Shown: in pieces, positions 1 to 8,566 of the stretch | Numbering within the stretch: the first letter of the stretch is position 1 | Layout: each line of letters opens with the position of its first letter | From: Dokdonella sp. | GTDB taxonomy: Bacteria > Pseudomonadota > Gammaproteobacteria > Xanthomonadales > Rhodanobacteraceae | DNA length: 64,000 nucleotides | Direction: 5' to 3' | Assembly: GCA_023228465.1 (NCBI GenBank) | Contig: JALOBC010000003.1 | Coordinates: 62,001-126,000, forward strand | Notes under the pieces: generated by a model | Databases searched by the model: none | What the model saw: only the letters and a program-made list of their open reading frames with translations | Told to the model about the DNA's origin: nothing | Made by a program: the position numbers and the translations under genes

Positions 1-1
1 G

Positions 2-790
2 CATCTTGGCTACATCATGATCAACGTGCCCGATGGCGCCACCCCGGGGGAAATCGACGCCGTGCACGCCAAGGCCGAGGAAATCAAGCAGCAGATCGAC
101 GCCGGCATGGACTTCGCTGCCGCAGCCATCCGCTACTCCAATGCCGACAATGCCTTGCAGGGCGGCGACCTCGGCTGGCGCAATACCACCGAACTGCCGC
201 CGGCCATGGTCGAAATCGCGCAGGACATGCAGGACGGCCAGACTTCCGCACCGGTGCGTGGGCCGAACGGCTTCTATCTCATCAAGCGCATCGGCCAGCG
301 TGAGCAGGGCGCGCATCTGATCACCGAGTACAAGGCGCGCCACATCCTCATCAAGGTGAGCGAACTCGTGCCCAGCAGCCAGGCGCACGCCGAGGCATCG
401 GCGATCCGCAAGCGCATCGAGGCGGGCGAAGACTTTGCCAAGGCGGCGCGCGAATCCTCGCAGGACGAGGCCACCGCCCAGCTCGGCGGCGAACTGGGCT
501 GGTTTTCCGGCACGGCCTACGGACCGCGCGTGGCCAGCGTGGTGAGCGAGCTCAAGCCCGGCGAGATCTCGCAACCCTTCGAAACCCAGCTCGGCTGGCA
601 CGTGCTGCAGCTCGAGGACGTGCGCCAAACCGACAAGTCCGGCGAACTGCAGCGCGACGAGGCACGCAACATCGTCTACCAGCGCAAGGCCGAGGATGAA
701 TACGAAGCCTTCCTGCGCCAGTTGCGCAGCGAAGCCTACGTCCAGATTCGCCTGCCCGGCACCGAAGCGGCCAAGGGCGGCGCGCCGTAG
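2..790 (+). CDS. surA: SurA periplasmic chaperone/peptidyl-prolyl isomerase, 5' end cut by window
   Basis: This is the C-terminal part of SurA, the periplasmic chaperone that escorts outer-membrane proteins to the BAM complex. The reading frame is open to the window edge, so the signal peptide and N-terminal chaperone domain lie outside. Two parvulin-type PPIase domains are visible. The first runs from the window start to about position 300 and ends in the typical GFYLIKRIG segment. The second covers about 330-615, from ARHILIK to LGWHVLQLED, and a short C-terminal helix follows. The order surA-pdxA-rsmA is the usual one in gammaproteobacteria, where lptD normally lies just upstream. The internal ATG at 17 is not the real start. 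The identification is secure. Confidence 0.95.
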   Translation, partial: HLGYIMINVPDGATPGEIDAVHAKAEEIKQQIDAGMDFAAAAIRYSNADNALQGGDLGWRNTTELPPAMVEIAQDMQDGQTSAPVRGPNGFYLIKRIGQREQGAHLITEYKARHILIKVSELVPSSQAHAEASAIRKRIEAGEDFAKAARESSQDEATAQLGGELGWFSGTAYGPRVASVVSELKPGEISQPFETQLGWHVLQLEDVRQTDKSGELQRDEARNIVYQRKAEDEYEAFLRQLRSEAYVQIRLPGTEAAKGGAP

Positions 791-916
791 CCTGCGCCCG
801 CGCGCCCCGGCAGCCCATGCCGACGCCCAGCCCATGCTTGCCGCACACCGGCAGTGCCGGGCGCGCGCGGGGCGCCGGGAAGCCCGCGAACGCTTCGCCA
901 TCCGCGTCCAGCATCG

Positions 917-1951
917 ATGCCTGAGCCCGCCCGCCTGCCCCGTCTCGCGCTGACCGCCGGCGAACCGGCCGGGATCGGCCCGGAGCTGGTGGCGCGACTG
1001 GCCACCAGCGACATCGCCGCCGAGCTCGTCGCGATCATGGATCCGGCCCTGCTTGCGGCCGCAGCGCGCGATGCCGGCGTCGCCTTGCACATCCGCGCCT
1101 ACCACGCCGGGACCGCGCCGGAACCACGGGCACCCGGCGAAATCCACCTGCTGCCGATGTCGCTGGGCACGAGCGCCGTGCCGGGCCGGCTCGATCCGCG
1201 CAATGTCCCCTATGTCCTGGCCACGCTCGCCCGCGCTGCCGACGGCGCCGCCAGCGGTGAATTCGACGCCATCGTGACGGCCCCGGTGCACAAGGGGATC
1301 ATCAACGAAGCCAGCGTCCCGTTCACCGGTCACACCGAGTTTTTCGCCCGCCGCGCCAGCCGCGACGTGGTGATGATGCTGGTCGCCCCCGGCGCGGGTG
1401 GACGATCGGGTGATCTGCGCGTGGCCCTGGCCACCACCCACCTGCCGCTGGCCACCGTGCCCGCCGCCATTACCCGTCCCGGCCTGGTGCGCACCCTGCG
1501 CATCCTGTGCGACGCGCTGATCGGCCAGTTCGGCCTCGCGGCGCCGCGGGTCGCCGTGCTCGGGCTCAACCCACATGCCGGCGAAGGCGGACATCTGGGC
1601 CGTGAAGAAATCGACGTGATCGCCCCGGCCATCACGCAGCTGCGCGCGGCGGGTTTCGACATCGCCGGCCCCGTGCCCGCCGACACCGCCTTCGTGCCGC
1701 GGCAACTCGAACGATTCGATGCGGTGCTGGCCATGTACCACGACCAGGGTCTGCCGGTACTCAAGCACGCCGGGTTCGGCCATGCGGTGAACGTCACCCT
1801 CGGCCTGCCCTGGATCCGTACCTCGGTCGATCACGGCACCGCGCTCGACCTTGCCGGCAGCGGGCGCGCCGACCCGGGCAGCCTGTTGGCGGCGGCGCAG
1901 TTGGCGCTCGCGCTAGGCAAGCGGCGAAGAAGCGGGACGACACCATCATGA
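917..1951 (+). CDS. pdxA: 4-hydroxythreonine-4-phosphate dehydrogenase PdxA
   Basis: PdxA oxidises 4-phosphohydroxy-L-threonine with NAD in the DXP-dependent pyridoxal phosphate pathway, and its product is condensed by PdxJ. The 344-residue length fits the family. Visible signatures are an N-terminal TAGEPAGIGPE segment, TAPVHKG, the metal-binding GHTEFFA histidine, and the late MYHDQGLP histidine. The ATG at 917 was chosen because the family begins close to the GEPAGIGPE segment; the in-frame ATG at 854 would add 21 low-complexity residues. The stop overlaps the rsmA start in an ATGA, so the two are translationally coupled. Confidence 0.95.
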   Translation: MPEPARLPRLALTAGEPAGIGPELVARLATSDIAAELVAIMDPALLAAAARDAGVALHIRAYHAGTAPEPRAPGEIHLLPMSLGTSAVPGRLDPRNVPYVLATLARAADGAASGEFDAIVTAPVHKGIINEASVPFTGHTEFFARRASRDVVMMLVAPGAGGRSGDLRVALATTHLPLATVPAAITRPGLVRTLRILCDALIGQFGLAAPRVAVLGLNPHAGEGGHLGREEIDVIAPAITQLRAAGFDIAGPVPADTAFVPRQLERFDAVLAMYHDQGLPVLKHAGFGHAVNVTLGLPWIRTSVDHGTALDLAGSGRADPGSLLAAAQLALALGKRRRSGTTPS

Positions 1952-2739
1952 CCGGGCAACTCCGGACCAAAAAGCGTTTCGGCCAGCATTTCCTGCACGA
2001 TGCAGCGATCCTCGCGCAGATCCTGCGTGCGATCGGGCCACGGCCAGGCGGCACCTGCGTCGAGATCGGACCCGGCGAAGGCGCGCTTACCCTGCCGCTG
2101 CTGCGCGCACTCGGCCGCCTGACGGTCATCGAGCTGGATCGCGACCTCATTCCGCGCCTGCAACGGGCGGCCGTCGGCGCAGGCGAGCTGACCATCGTCC
2201 ATGCCGACGTGCTCAAGGTGGATCTGCGCGCACTCGCCGGCGGCGCACGGCTGCGCGTGATCGGCAACCTGCCCTACAACATTTCCTCGCCGATCCTGTT
2301 CCACTGCGTCGAGCAACTCGATGCCATCGCCGACATGCACTTCATGCTGCAGAAGGAAGTGGTCGAGCGCATGGCCGCAACGCCGGGCAGCAAGGTGTAC
2401 GGACGGCTTTCCGTGATGCTCCAGCTGGCCTGCAGGGTCGAGCCACTGCTGGAAGTCCCGCCGGCCGCATTCCGCCCGCCGCCCAAGGTCGATTCGGCCG
2501 TAGTGCGACTGACGCCCCTGCCTGCTGCCGAGCGTCCCACCGCCGATCAACAGGCGATCGCGCGCGTGGTTCGTGCCGCCTTCGGCCAACGCCGCAAGAC
2601 GCTGGCCAACGCCCTTTCCAGCCTGTTGCCCGCCGAACGGATCGCCGCGCTCGGCATCGATCCACGCAGCCGCGCCGAGCAGCTTGCACCGGCCGCCTTT
2701 GTCGCGCTCGCGGCCGGCCTGCCCGGAACGACGGACTGA
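1948..2739 (+). CDS. rsmA: 16S rRNA (adenine(1518)-N(6)/adenine(1519)-N(6))-dimethyltransferase
   Basis: RsmA (KsgA) transfers four methyl groups from SAM to two adjacent adenines near the 3' end of 16S rRNA, a late step of 30S assembly. The 263-residue protein starts with the expected basic segment ending in QHFLHD. It has the SAM-binding motif VEIGPGEGALT, the acidic ELDRD at the end of strand 2, and the catalytic NLPYN motif of the rRNA adenine dimethylases. The C-terminal half is the usual small helical domain. It overlaps pdxA by four bases. Confidence 0.96.
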   Translation: MTGQLRTKKRFGQHFLHDAAILAQILRAIGPRPGGTCVEIGPGEGALTLPLLRALGRLTVIELDRDLIPRLQRAAVGAGELTIVHADVLKVDLRALAGGARLRVIGNLPYNISSPILFHCVEQLDAIADMHFMLQKEVVERMAATPGSKVYGRLSVMLQLACRVEPLLEVPPAAFRPPPKVDSAVVRLTPLPAAERPTADQQAIARVVRAAFGQRRKTLANALSSLLPAERIAALGIDPRSRAEQLAPAAFVALAAGLPGTTD

Positions 2740-2771
2740 CCCGGCCGCGCGCCGCGCCGATACGCCAAACC

Positions 2772-2800
2772 TTGACGAACCTGCCGGACGCGGCTCTAAT
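2772..2800 (+). promoter_or_regulatory. Sigma-70-type promoter of tRNA-Phe
   Basis: A TTGACG -35 box at 2772-2777 and a TCTAAT -10 box at 2795-2800 are separated by exactly 17 bases. Transcription would begin near 2807, about 37 bases before the mature tRNA. The position suggests that the tRNA is transcribed independently of rsmA. Confidence 0.75.
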
Positions 2801-2843
2801 ACGCGACCCGTCGCGCCCATCACCCGCGCGGCGCCGGCAGCCT

Positions 2844-2919
2844 GGCCAAGTAGCTCAGTTGGTAGAGCAGGGGATTGAAAATCCCCGTGTCGGCGGTTCG
2901 ATTCCGTCCTTGGCCACCA
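2844..2919 (+). tRNA. tRNA-Phe (GAA)
   Basis: A 76-base cloverleaf can be drawn by eye. The acceptor stem pairs GGCCAAG with CTTGGCC. The D arm starts at AGCTCAGTTGG. The anticodon stem GGGGA/TCCCC carries the loop TTGAAAA with anticodon GAA at 2877-2879, and the T arm contains GGTTCGATTCC. The CCA end is encoded at 2917-2919. There is no integrase gene or duplicated 3' end nearby, so it does not appear to serve as an occupied attachment site here. Confidence 0.97.
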
Positions 2920-2925
2920 CTATCC

Positions 2926-2955
2926 AACGCCCAACCGTTCCCGGTTGGGCGTTTT
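2926..2955 (+). terminator. Rho-independent terminator after tRNA-Phe
   Basis: A perfect 10-bp stem CGCCCAACCG/CGGTTGGGCG (2928-2937 and 2942-2951) with a TTCC loop is followed by TTTT at 2952-2955. AA bases before the stem extend the pairing. It lies seven bases after the tRNA CCA end. Confidence 0.9.
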
Positions 2956-3258
2956 CATTTGCGGATTCCTCACACCGCGGCAACTTGCCAGCGATCCCGC
3001 GCGCCACCCGACCTTCGGGTTCGGCCCGCAAGGCCTCATCCAGGCATCCCTCTCCCGACTCTCACGAGGTGCCGTGGCGCCGGGGCGACCCTGGCATGAC
3101 GCCGCGTGATTTCACGCCGCCTTTTCCCCTGATGCACGGCAGCGGCGCAGGGCGATGGCCGCCTGCTTGTGCCCACTTGAGCCGGTTTCGTGCCATTTCA
3201 CGCATACACAGGTATGTGATGCGCATCGAGCGCAGGTCAGCGGGAGAGAAGGCGAAAC
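2956..3258 (+). other. Intergenic region with an upstream element shared with the paralogue at 7207
   Basis: About 300 bases without a supportable gene. The only signal I see is at 3178-3203, where 20 of 26 bases match positions 7121-7146 upstream of the paralogous propeller gene, at a similar distance from the start (55 versus 60 bases). The common bases are TGAGCC, GCCATTTC and CGC. A purine-rich ribosome binding site, GGGAGAGAAGG, lies at 3242-3252 just before the ATG at 3259. Confidence 0.5.
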
Positions 3259-4808
3259 ATGAATCCAATGAATGATGGGCAATGCATCGACACACCGGCC
3301 GTGGACGCGGCTTCCCCGGCACCGTGCGCTGGCGTCGCCGCGCGGTCGCTCGCAAGACCGGCGGACCGGCGGTCATTTTCAGGGGCGATGGTGGGCTGGG
3401 CCGTGGCCTCGATCCTTGCCGTCGGCCCCCTTGCGGCCCAGGAATGGCAACGGCTGGAGCGTATCGATGTTCGCCCGGATGGCGAACCCTCGGCGGATGC
3501 CGGCCCAGACTCGCCCATCTCGATCAGCGAGATGGTCGCTGGGTTGTCTTTGCGTCCAACCAGACCGACCTGGTGCCGGACGACAGCAATGGCACCACGG
3601 ACGTGTTCGTACGCGACCGCAAGACGCACACCACGCGCAGGTTGAGCCTGCGGCCGGATGGCAGCCAGGCAACCGGCAGCAGCTATTTCCCCCACGCGAG
3701 CAGCGATGGACGGTTCGTGAGTTTCGTCTCGGGGGATGCGCAGCTGGTGGCGGGCGACAACAACTACAAGGCGGATGTGTTCCTGCTCGACCGGGATGCC
3801 GACGGCAACGGCGTGTTCGACGAGCCTGGCGGTACAAGCCTTGCCCGCATCAGCGTGGACAATGCCGGCATCGAGCTGCCGGCCGGGGTCGAGAATGTGC
3901 GCAGTGCCGTCAGCGACGATGGCAATCATGTGGCCTTTGCGAGTAGCACGCCAATCGATCCGGTCGACAACAACGGAAAATCGGATGTGTATCTGCGCGA
4001 TCTCCAGCAGGCCCGGACACCGGTGATGAGTATCAGTACGGCGGGCGTCATCGGCGACAAGTCGAGCCCGAACTTTTTCGCGCCGCCCCTGCGGATCAGT
4101 GCCGACGGCCGCTTTGTCGCGTTCTCCTCCGAAGCGACGAACCTCGTCCCGGGCGACAGCAACCACAAGACCGATCTGTTCGTGCATGACCGCGACAGCG
4201 ATGTCAACGGCGTGTTCGACGAACCCGGTGCCACGCGGACCGTGCGTGCCAATGTCGGGCCCGGTGGAGCCCAGATCGGCAGTCCCTCCCCCTTCGCGCA
4301 TTTCGACCTGGATGGCAGCGGACGCTGGCTCGTCTTCAACTCCTTCGAAGACCCGATCGGCGGCGACCCCAATCCTTCAGGAGGCGACATCTACGTCCAC
4401 CAGCTTGCGACCGGCGCGGTAAGCCGGATCGACATGCAGCCGAGCGAATGGATCAAGGGCAGCGACAGTTGCTGCGGCAACGATACGCCCCTGGTCGCGC
4501 GCAACGCCGCTGTCGTGCTGTTCCGCTCCAACCAGTTGTACAGCTTCGCTCCGGGCTCGACTTCAAGTCGCGGCGACGTCCTGGCATGGACGCGCGACGC
4601 CGGCCTGGGGCGGCTCACCGATTATCCGACCCCCACCGAGACAGCCCCCGGATTTACTGCCATGCCACTGGCATTGTCGGACAGCGGCGCGTATGCGGTC
4701 GTGCGTATTGCCAGCTTCGAGCCTGCGCATGCCGCTCAGGAAGGCACCTACGTCCATCTGCGCAATACCGTGTTCCGCAGCAGCTTCGAGTCGCAAATGC
4801 TTCGTTGA
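3259..4808 (+). pseudogene. Secreted PD40/TolB-like beta-propeller protein, frameshifted near 3529
   Basis: Translation starts at the ATG at 3259 behind a good ribosome binding site. It gives an N-terminal export segment (GWAVASILAVGPLAA) and the first strand of a propeller (ERIDVRPDG). At about 3529 the reading frame is lost: two bases (GA) lie between an AGC codon and a GAT codon where three are expected. The continuation, DGRWVVFASN and all later repeats, is in the +2 frame up to 4808. The repeats have the form DGRFVAFSSxATNLVPGDSNxxxDLFVHDR and match the protein at 7207, so the two genes are paralogues. A single missing base would restore one continuous protein of about 516 residues. This is either a true frameshift or a sequencing error. 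The C-terminus holds VFRSSFE, a variant of the FxxGFD tail seen elsewhere in the window. Confidence 0.75.
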
Positions 4809-4996
4809 CGGTCACCGACCCGCCACCGAAGACCGGCACGACACCTCTCGGGTGGAAGGAGCTTCCCGCATGCGCGACTGATGAGGAAACGGCGCGCAAT
4901 CATCCGGGCCGATCACCTCAAGCGCCGGCGTGGCCGCGCCTGCGCACGCGCCGGCTTCCATCAACCACCAGCGCATGGCCGCGTGTCTGACTGGCC

Positions 4997-6829
4997 TCAG
5001 CCGCTGGCCAGCCACGCCCGGATCTCGTCGATGCTCAGCGCTTCGCTTTCGCTTGGCGCTGGCAATCCCCGTTCCCTGCAGAAGGCGAGAAACCACGGGG
5101 TCGCGCGGAAGCGCAGGAGCAAAGGATCCGCGAGCAGGAAATAGGCGCGTGAGGGGTTGGTGGCCACGCTGCGCTCCAACCATTCCAGCGCCTGACCGGC
5201 ATCGCCGCGCAGGGCATAGATCTGCGCAAGCACGTAGCGGTGGTCGCTGCCGTCGCCGCTGCCGCCTTGTTCAACCCAGCTCTTGTCCGCGAGCAGATCA
5301 TCCAGCCATTGGTCGGCCGCCAGCCGATCCGGCCCGATCTGTGTCGCCAGCGTCATGTACAGGGTGCGATCTTGGGGCGGTGCCTGGCCGGCGATCGCCA
5401 GGGCTGCCTGCGCGTCGCCGCGCAGCACGGCGAGTTTCAGGTGGTCCAGCGGGTACGCCGTGGCCATTTCCTCACCCATGCGCAGGTACTTCTCTGCCGC
5501 GTCGAGACGACCGGTCGCCGTCAGCAATGTCGCGTACTGGAAATAGTTGACGGTGTACATCGGCTCGATCGAAAACAGGCGCTCCCTGAGCCCGAGTGCT
5601 TCGGCCATTTTTCCGATCCCACCCAGTACATAGCCGCAGCCATTGAGGACCGTGCCATCGCGCGCCGCCAACCGTACGGCGCGGCGGCACTCGGCCAGGG
5701 CGGCGCGGTCATCGAAGCTGTAGAAGTGCAGGTAGGCGCGCGCCGCATGGGCCGCGCCCAGGCCGGGCGCCAGCTGCAACGCCTTGTCGGCCGCGATGCG
5801 CGCAGTGCGCATGTGTGCGCGAGCCACCGTGGCGGGCTCGTTCCGGAACGCAGCGACCGTGCTCCACGAGCCCGACAAGTGCGCCCAGGCCATTGCGTAG
5901 CCGGGATCGAGCTGCACCGCCTTGGCCATGAACCCCGCTGCGCTTGGGAAATCCTCTTCGTGCCAGCGCTGCAAACCCTGCAGATAGGCGGTGTAGGCCT
6001 CGATACTGCCGCTGGGCGGCCGATCGCTCTGGATCGCCGCTTCATCGCGCGCAAGCAGGGTCGCATGCAAGGCACCGGCCACGGCGCTGGTGATCTCGTC
6101 CTGCAGCTTGAACAGGTCCTTGTAGGGCCGGTCGTAGTGCTGCGACCACCGGGTCTGGCCGCTGGCCGCATCGATCAGCTCGACACTGACGCGCACCACG
6201 TCCCCGGCGTGCTGCACGCTGCCTTCGAGCAGATGGGCCACGCCGAGTTTGCGGCCGATGACGGCACTCCCCTCCGTGGTGTCGCGGAACTGGAACGAGG
6301 AGTTGCGGCCGATCACCTTGAGCCCATCGAACTGGGACAGCGCGATGATCAGCGATTCGGACAGCCCATCGGAAAAGAACTGCTGGCCCTCGCCACCGCC
6401 ATTGGCCAGCGGCAGCACGGCGACGGACAATTCCCGGTTTGCCGGCAGGTCGGCATCGAGATCGTTGCCGGCGTGCCGCGCGAGCGTGTTGGTCAGCAGC
6501 AACACCACCGCCACCGCCAGCACGGCGATGATCGCGCGATCCAGCTGGCGTCCGGTCAGATGGCGGATCGAATCGCCCGACGCGACTTCATGCTCGCGCT
6601 TCAATCCATCCGGCGTCAATTCGTACAACCAGGCGAAAACCACCCAGAACGGGAAGCCGATGATCGCCGCGATGAGGAACCAGCGCGCAACCCAGAGCGG
6701 CGTGTCGAACACCGGACCGAGCTGTGTGATCACCTGCGCCAGCACCCACACCGTGCACACGTACAGCGCGGCCGCGCGCAGCACGTTGCGGCGTTTCAAT
6801 TCCCGCAGCACGGATGAAAAGGTCACCAT
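4997..6829 (-). CDS. Membrane-anchored TolB-like/TPR protein
   Basis: A 610-residue protein with three predicted membrane segments (about residues 18-38, 46-69 and 98-115). A TolB-like alpha/beta domain beginning ELSVAVLPLANGG follows (about 133-235), and then tetratricopeptide-type helical repeats run to the C-terminus. This layout is known from proteins fused to adenylate cyclase or winged-helix domains, but no cyclase or DNA-binding domain is present here. A role as a membrane sensor or scaffold is inferred only. The ATG at 6829 was chosen because MVTFSSVLRELKRRNV is the usual beginning of this family; upstream in-frame starts (6844 and 7069) would add disordered arginine-rich sequence. 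It converges with the propeller gene at 3259-4808. Confidence 0.8.
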   Translation of the reverse strand: MVTFSSVLRELKRRNVLRAAALYVCTVWVLAQVITQLGPVFDTPLWVARWFLIAAIIGFPFWVVFAWLYELTPDGLKREHEVASGDSIRHLTGRQLDRAIIAVLAVAVVLLLTNTLARHAGNDLDADLPANRELSVAVLPLANGGGEGQQFFSDGLSESLIIALSQFDGLKVIGRNSSFQFRDTTEGSAVIGRKLGVAHLLEGSVQHAGDVVRVSVELIDAASGQTRWSQHYDRPYKDLFKLQDEITSAVAGALHATLLARDEAAIQSDRPPSGSIEAYTAYLQGLQRWHEEDFPSAAGFMAKAVQLDPGYAMAWAHLSGSWSTVAAFRNEPATVARAHMRTARIAADKALQLAPGLGAAHAARAYLHFYSFDDRAALAECRRAVRLAARDGTVLNGCGYVLGGIGKMAEALGLRERLFSIEPMYTVNYFQYATLLTATGRLDAAEKYLRMGEEMATAYPLDHLKLAVLRGDAQAALAIAGQAPPQDRTLYMTLATQIGPDRLAADQWLDDLLADKSWVEQGGSGDGSDHRYVLAQIYALRGDAGQALEWLERSVATNPSRAYFLLADPLLLRFRATPWFLAFCRERGLPAPSESEALSIDEIRAWLASG

Positions 6830-7206
6830 GCAACGCGCCGCCATCCGGCAATCCGCCGACCGGAACAAAGTGTCCGCGCCTGCGCCCGGCGTTTCAAGCG
6901 GCGCAGTGCAACTCGACCACGCCGTCGATCCTGGCCGCAAGGTGTTGCGTCGGGGCCGGCGGCGAGCACGCGCAGGCGCTCCGGCGCGCGCGAAACAACG
7001 CTCCAAGATTCGTCGCGCGCGCCCATGCAGCATCACCGCCGGCGTGCGCGTCACCGTGGGCGCGAGCATCCCTTGCCGCGTACCCGATGCGACTGGCCCG
7101 GCGCTGCGCTTGCCAGATCGTGAGCCATTCTTGCGCCATTTCTCGCCATTGATTGAAGCAGGCGCACATTGCGTGCCTGTCCTTCACGGCCGCAAGGGGA
7201 CGCTCC
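6830..7206. other. Divergent intergenic region between the TPR protein and the propeller operon
   Basis: About 380 bases without a supportable gene. The right part contains the element at 7121-7146 that resembles 3178-3203. A ribosome binding site, AAGGGGA (7195-7201), precedes the ATG at 7207. The left part is GC-rich and shows nothing I can interpret. Confidence 0.5.
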
Positions 7207-8565
7207 ATGGCTCATCGTCCGGAAAATCCAGACCTGTTGCGAGGTGCACTGGTGGCAGCGATCTCGTCGTTGCCTGCGTTGCTGCTGGCAACTTCCATGG
7301 CACATGCGCAGGTTGAACGCATCACCACGGGAGAGGGCGGCGCCCAGGCGAACGGTTCCAGCTACGATGCGGCGGTCTCCGCCAACGGCCAGGTCGTCGC
7401 GTTCCGCTCCACTGCCAGCAACCTGGTGGCGGGCGATGACAACGGCTGGCCGGATATCTTCGTGCGCGACCTTGCCAGCGGCACGACCGAGAAGGTCAGC
7501 GGCCAGATCTCGCCCTACGGCACCTACAGCTTGTCTCCGAGCATCTCCGGCGACGGCCAGGTCGTGGTGATGACCACCTACCTGCCGACCGGCCGGTACG
7601 GCTACGCCGACATCGTCATCCACGATCGCGCCACCGGCACCTCGGCGCTGCCGTTCATGCCCAACGGAGCCATCTATCCGCGCCTGGAACCCTCGGTTTC
7701 CGGCGACGGCCAGTTCATCGCGTTCTACTCGACCGGCTCGATGCAGGAGATCGATCCGCCCGAAGCGCGGCCGGTCGATGGCGACACCAACTCCACCATC
7801 GACGCCTTCGTGGTCGACCGCGTGACCACGCCCATGGTGCCGATCCAGATGGTCAGCCGCGCCAGCGACAACGTGCAAGGCGTGGGCGACAGCCTTTCGC
7901 CGACCTTGAGCCACGACGGCCGCTACGCGGCGTTCTATTCCTACGCCAACAACCTGGTCGCGGGCGACACCAACGAGCACGAGGACGTCTTCGTCAAGGA
8001 TCGCCAGACCGGCGCACTGGTCATCGCCAGCGTTGCCAGCGATGGCACGTTCGGCAATGGCGACAGCGTCAAGCCGGTGATCTCCGGCAACGGCAGGTTC
8101 GTCGTGTTCCGCTCGCAGGCGAGCAACCTGGTGCCCGACGACAGCAACAAGCGCTGGGACATCTTCGTGCGCGACCTGACGCTCGGCACCACCACGCGCG
8201 TCAGCGTCGCCAGCGACGGCACGCAAGGCAACAACCACAGCTTCGAAGCGGACATTTCCAACGACGGCCGTTTCGTCGTGTTCCGTTCCAACGCCAGCAA
8301 CCTCGTGCCCGGCGACACCAATCAGCGTTCGGACATCTTCGTGCACGATCGCCAGAGCGCGCACACGGCGCGGGTCAGCCAGCCGGCTTCGGGCGAATCC
8401 AACGGCAACAGCTACAAGCCGGTGATTTCCGGCGACGGGCTATGGATCGCGTTCGAGTCCGATGCGACCAATCTGGTCGCCGGCGACAGCAACACGCTGC
8501 GCGACATTTTCCGCGTCGCCAATCCATTCGCAGACGGCAATGCCGCGCGCCACGGAGGTCGCTGA
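7207..8565 (+). CDS. Secreted PD40/TolB-like seven-repeat beta-propeller protein
   Basis: A 452-residue protein with a signal peptide whose likely cleavage is after the AHA at about residue 36. About seven repeats follow, each of the type SxDGRFVVFRSxASNLVPGD followed by DIFVRD. The count fits one closed propeller of the TolB C-terminal/PD40 kind. The repeats are also visible as tandem DNA similarity from about 7860 to 8500. Such domains usually bind proteins or sugars; there is no catalytic motif and no substrate can be named. The ATG at 7207 follows a clear ribosome binding site, and the in-frame ATG at 7153 lacks one. The next gene begins one base after its stop, so the two form an operon. 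It is a paralogue of the broken gene at 3259. Confidence 0.85.
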   Translation: MAHRPENPDLLRGALVAAISSLPALLLATSMAHAQVERITTGEGGAQANGSSYDAAVSANGQVVAFRSTASNLVAGDDNGWPDIFVRDLASGTTEKVSGQISPYGTYSLSPSISGDGQVVVMTTYLPTGRYGYADIVIHDRATGTSALPFMPNGAIYPRLEPSVSGDGQFIAFYSTGSMQEIDPPEARPVDGDTNSTIDAFVVDRVTTPMVPIQMVSRASDNVQGVGDSLSPTLSHDGRYAAFYSYANNLVAGDTNEHEDVFVKDRQTGALVIASVASDGTFGNGDSVKPVISGNGRFVVFRSQASNLVPDDSNKRWDIFVRDLTLGTTTRVSVASDGTQGNNHSFEADISNDGRFVVFRSNASNLVPGDTNQRSDIFVHDRQSAHTARVSQPASGESNGNSYKPVISGDGLWIAFESDATNLVAGDSNTLRDIFRVANPFADGNAARHGGR

Positions 8566-8566
8566 C

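Noticed and set aside
854-916. Longer N-terminus of PdxA from the ATG at 854
   Set aside because: The extra residues are low-complexity Pro/Arg/Ala-rich sequence before the conserved family start, and the ATG at 917 fits the family length.
2844-2919. tRNA-Phe as integration site of a mobile element
   Set aside because: There is no integrase, no repeated tRNA 3' end and no foreign-looking block next to it. A normal terminator follows directly.
7860-8500. Regular tandem similarity that could suggest a CRISPR array
   Set aside because: The repeats are about 130 bases long, diverged and coding. They are propeller blades, and there are no cas genes.
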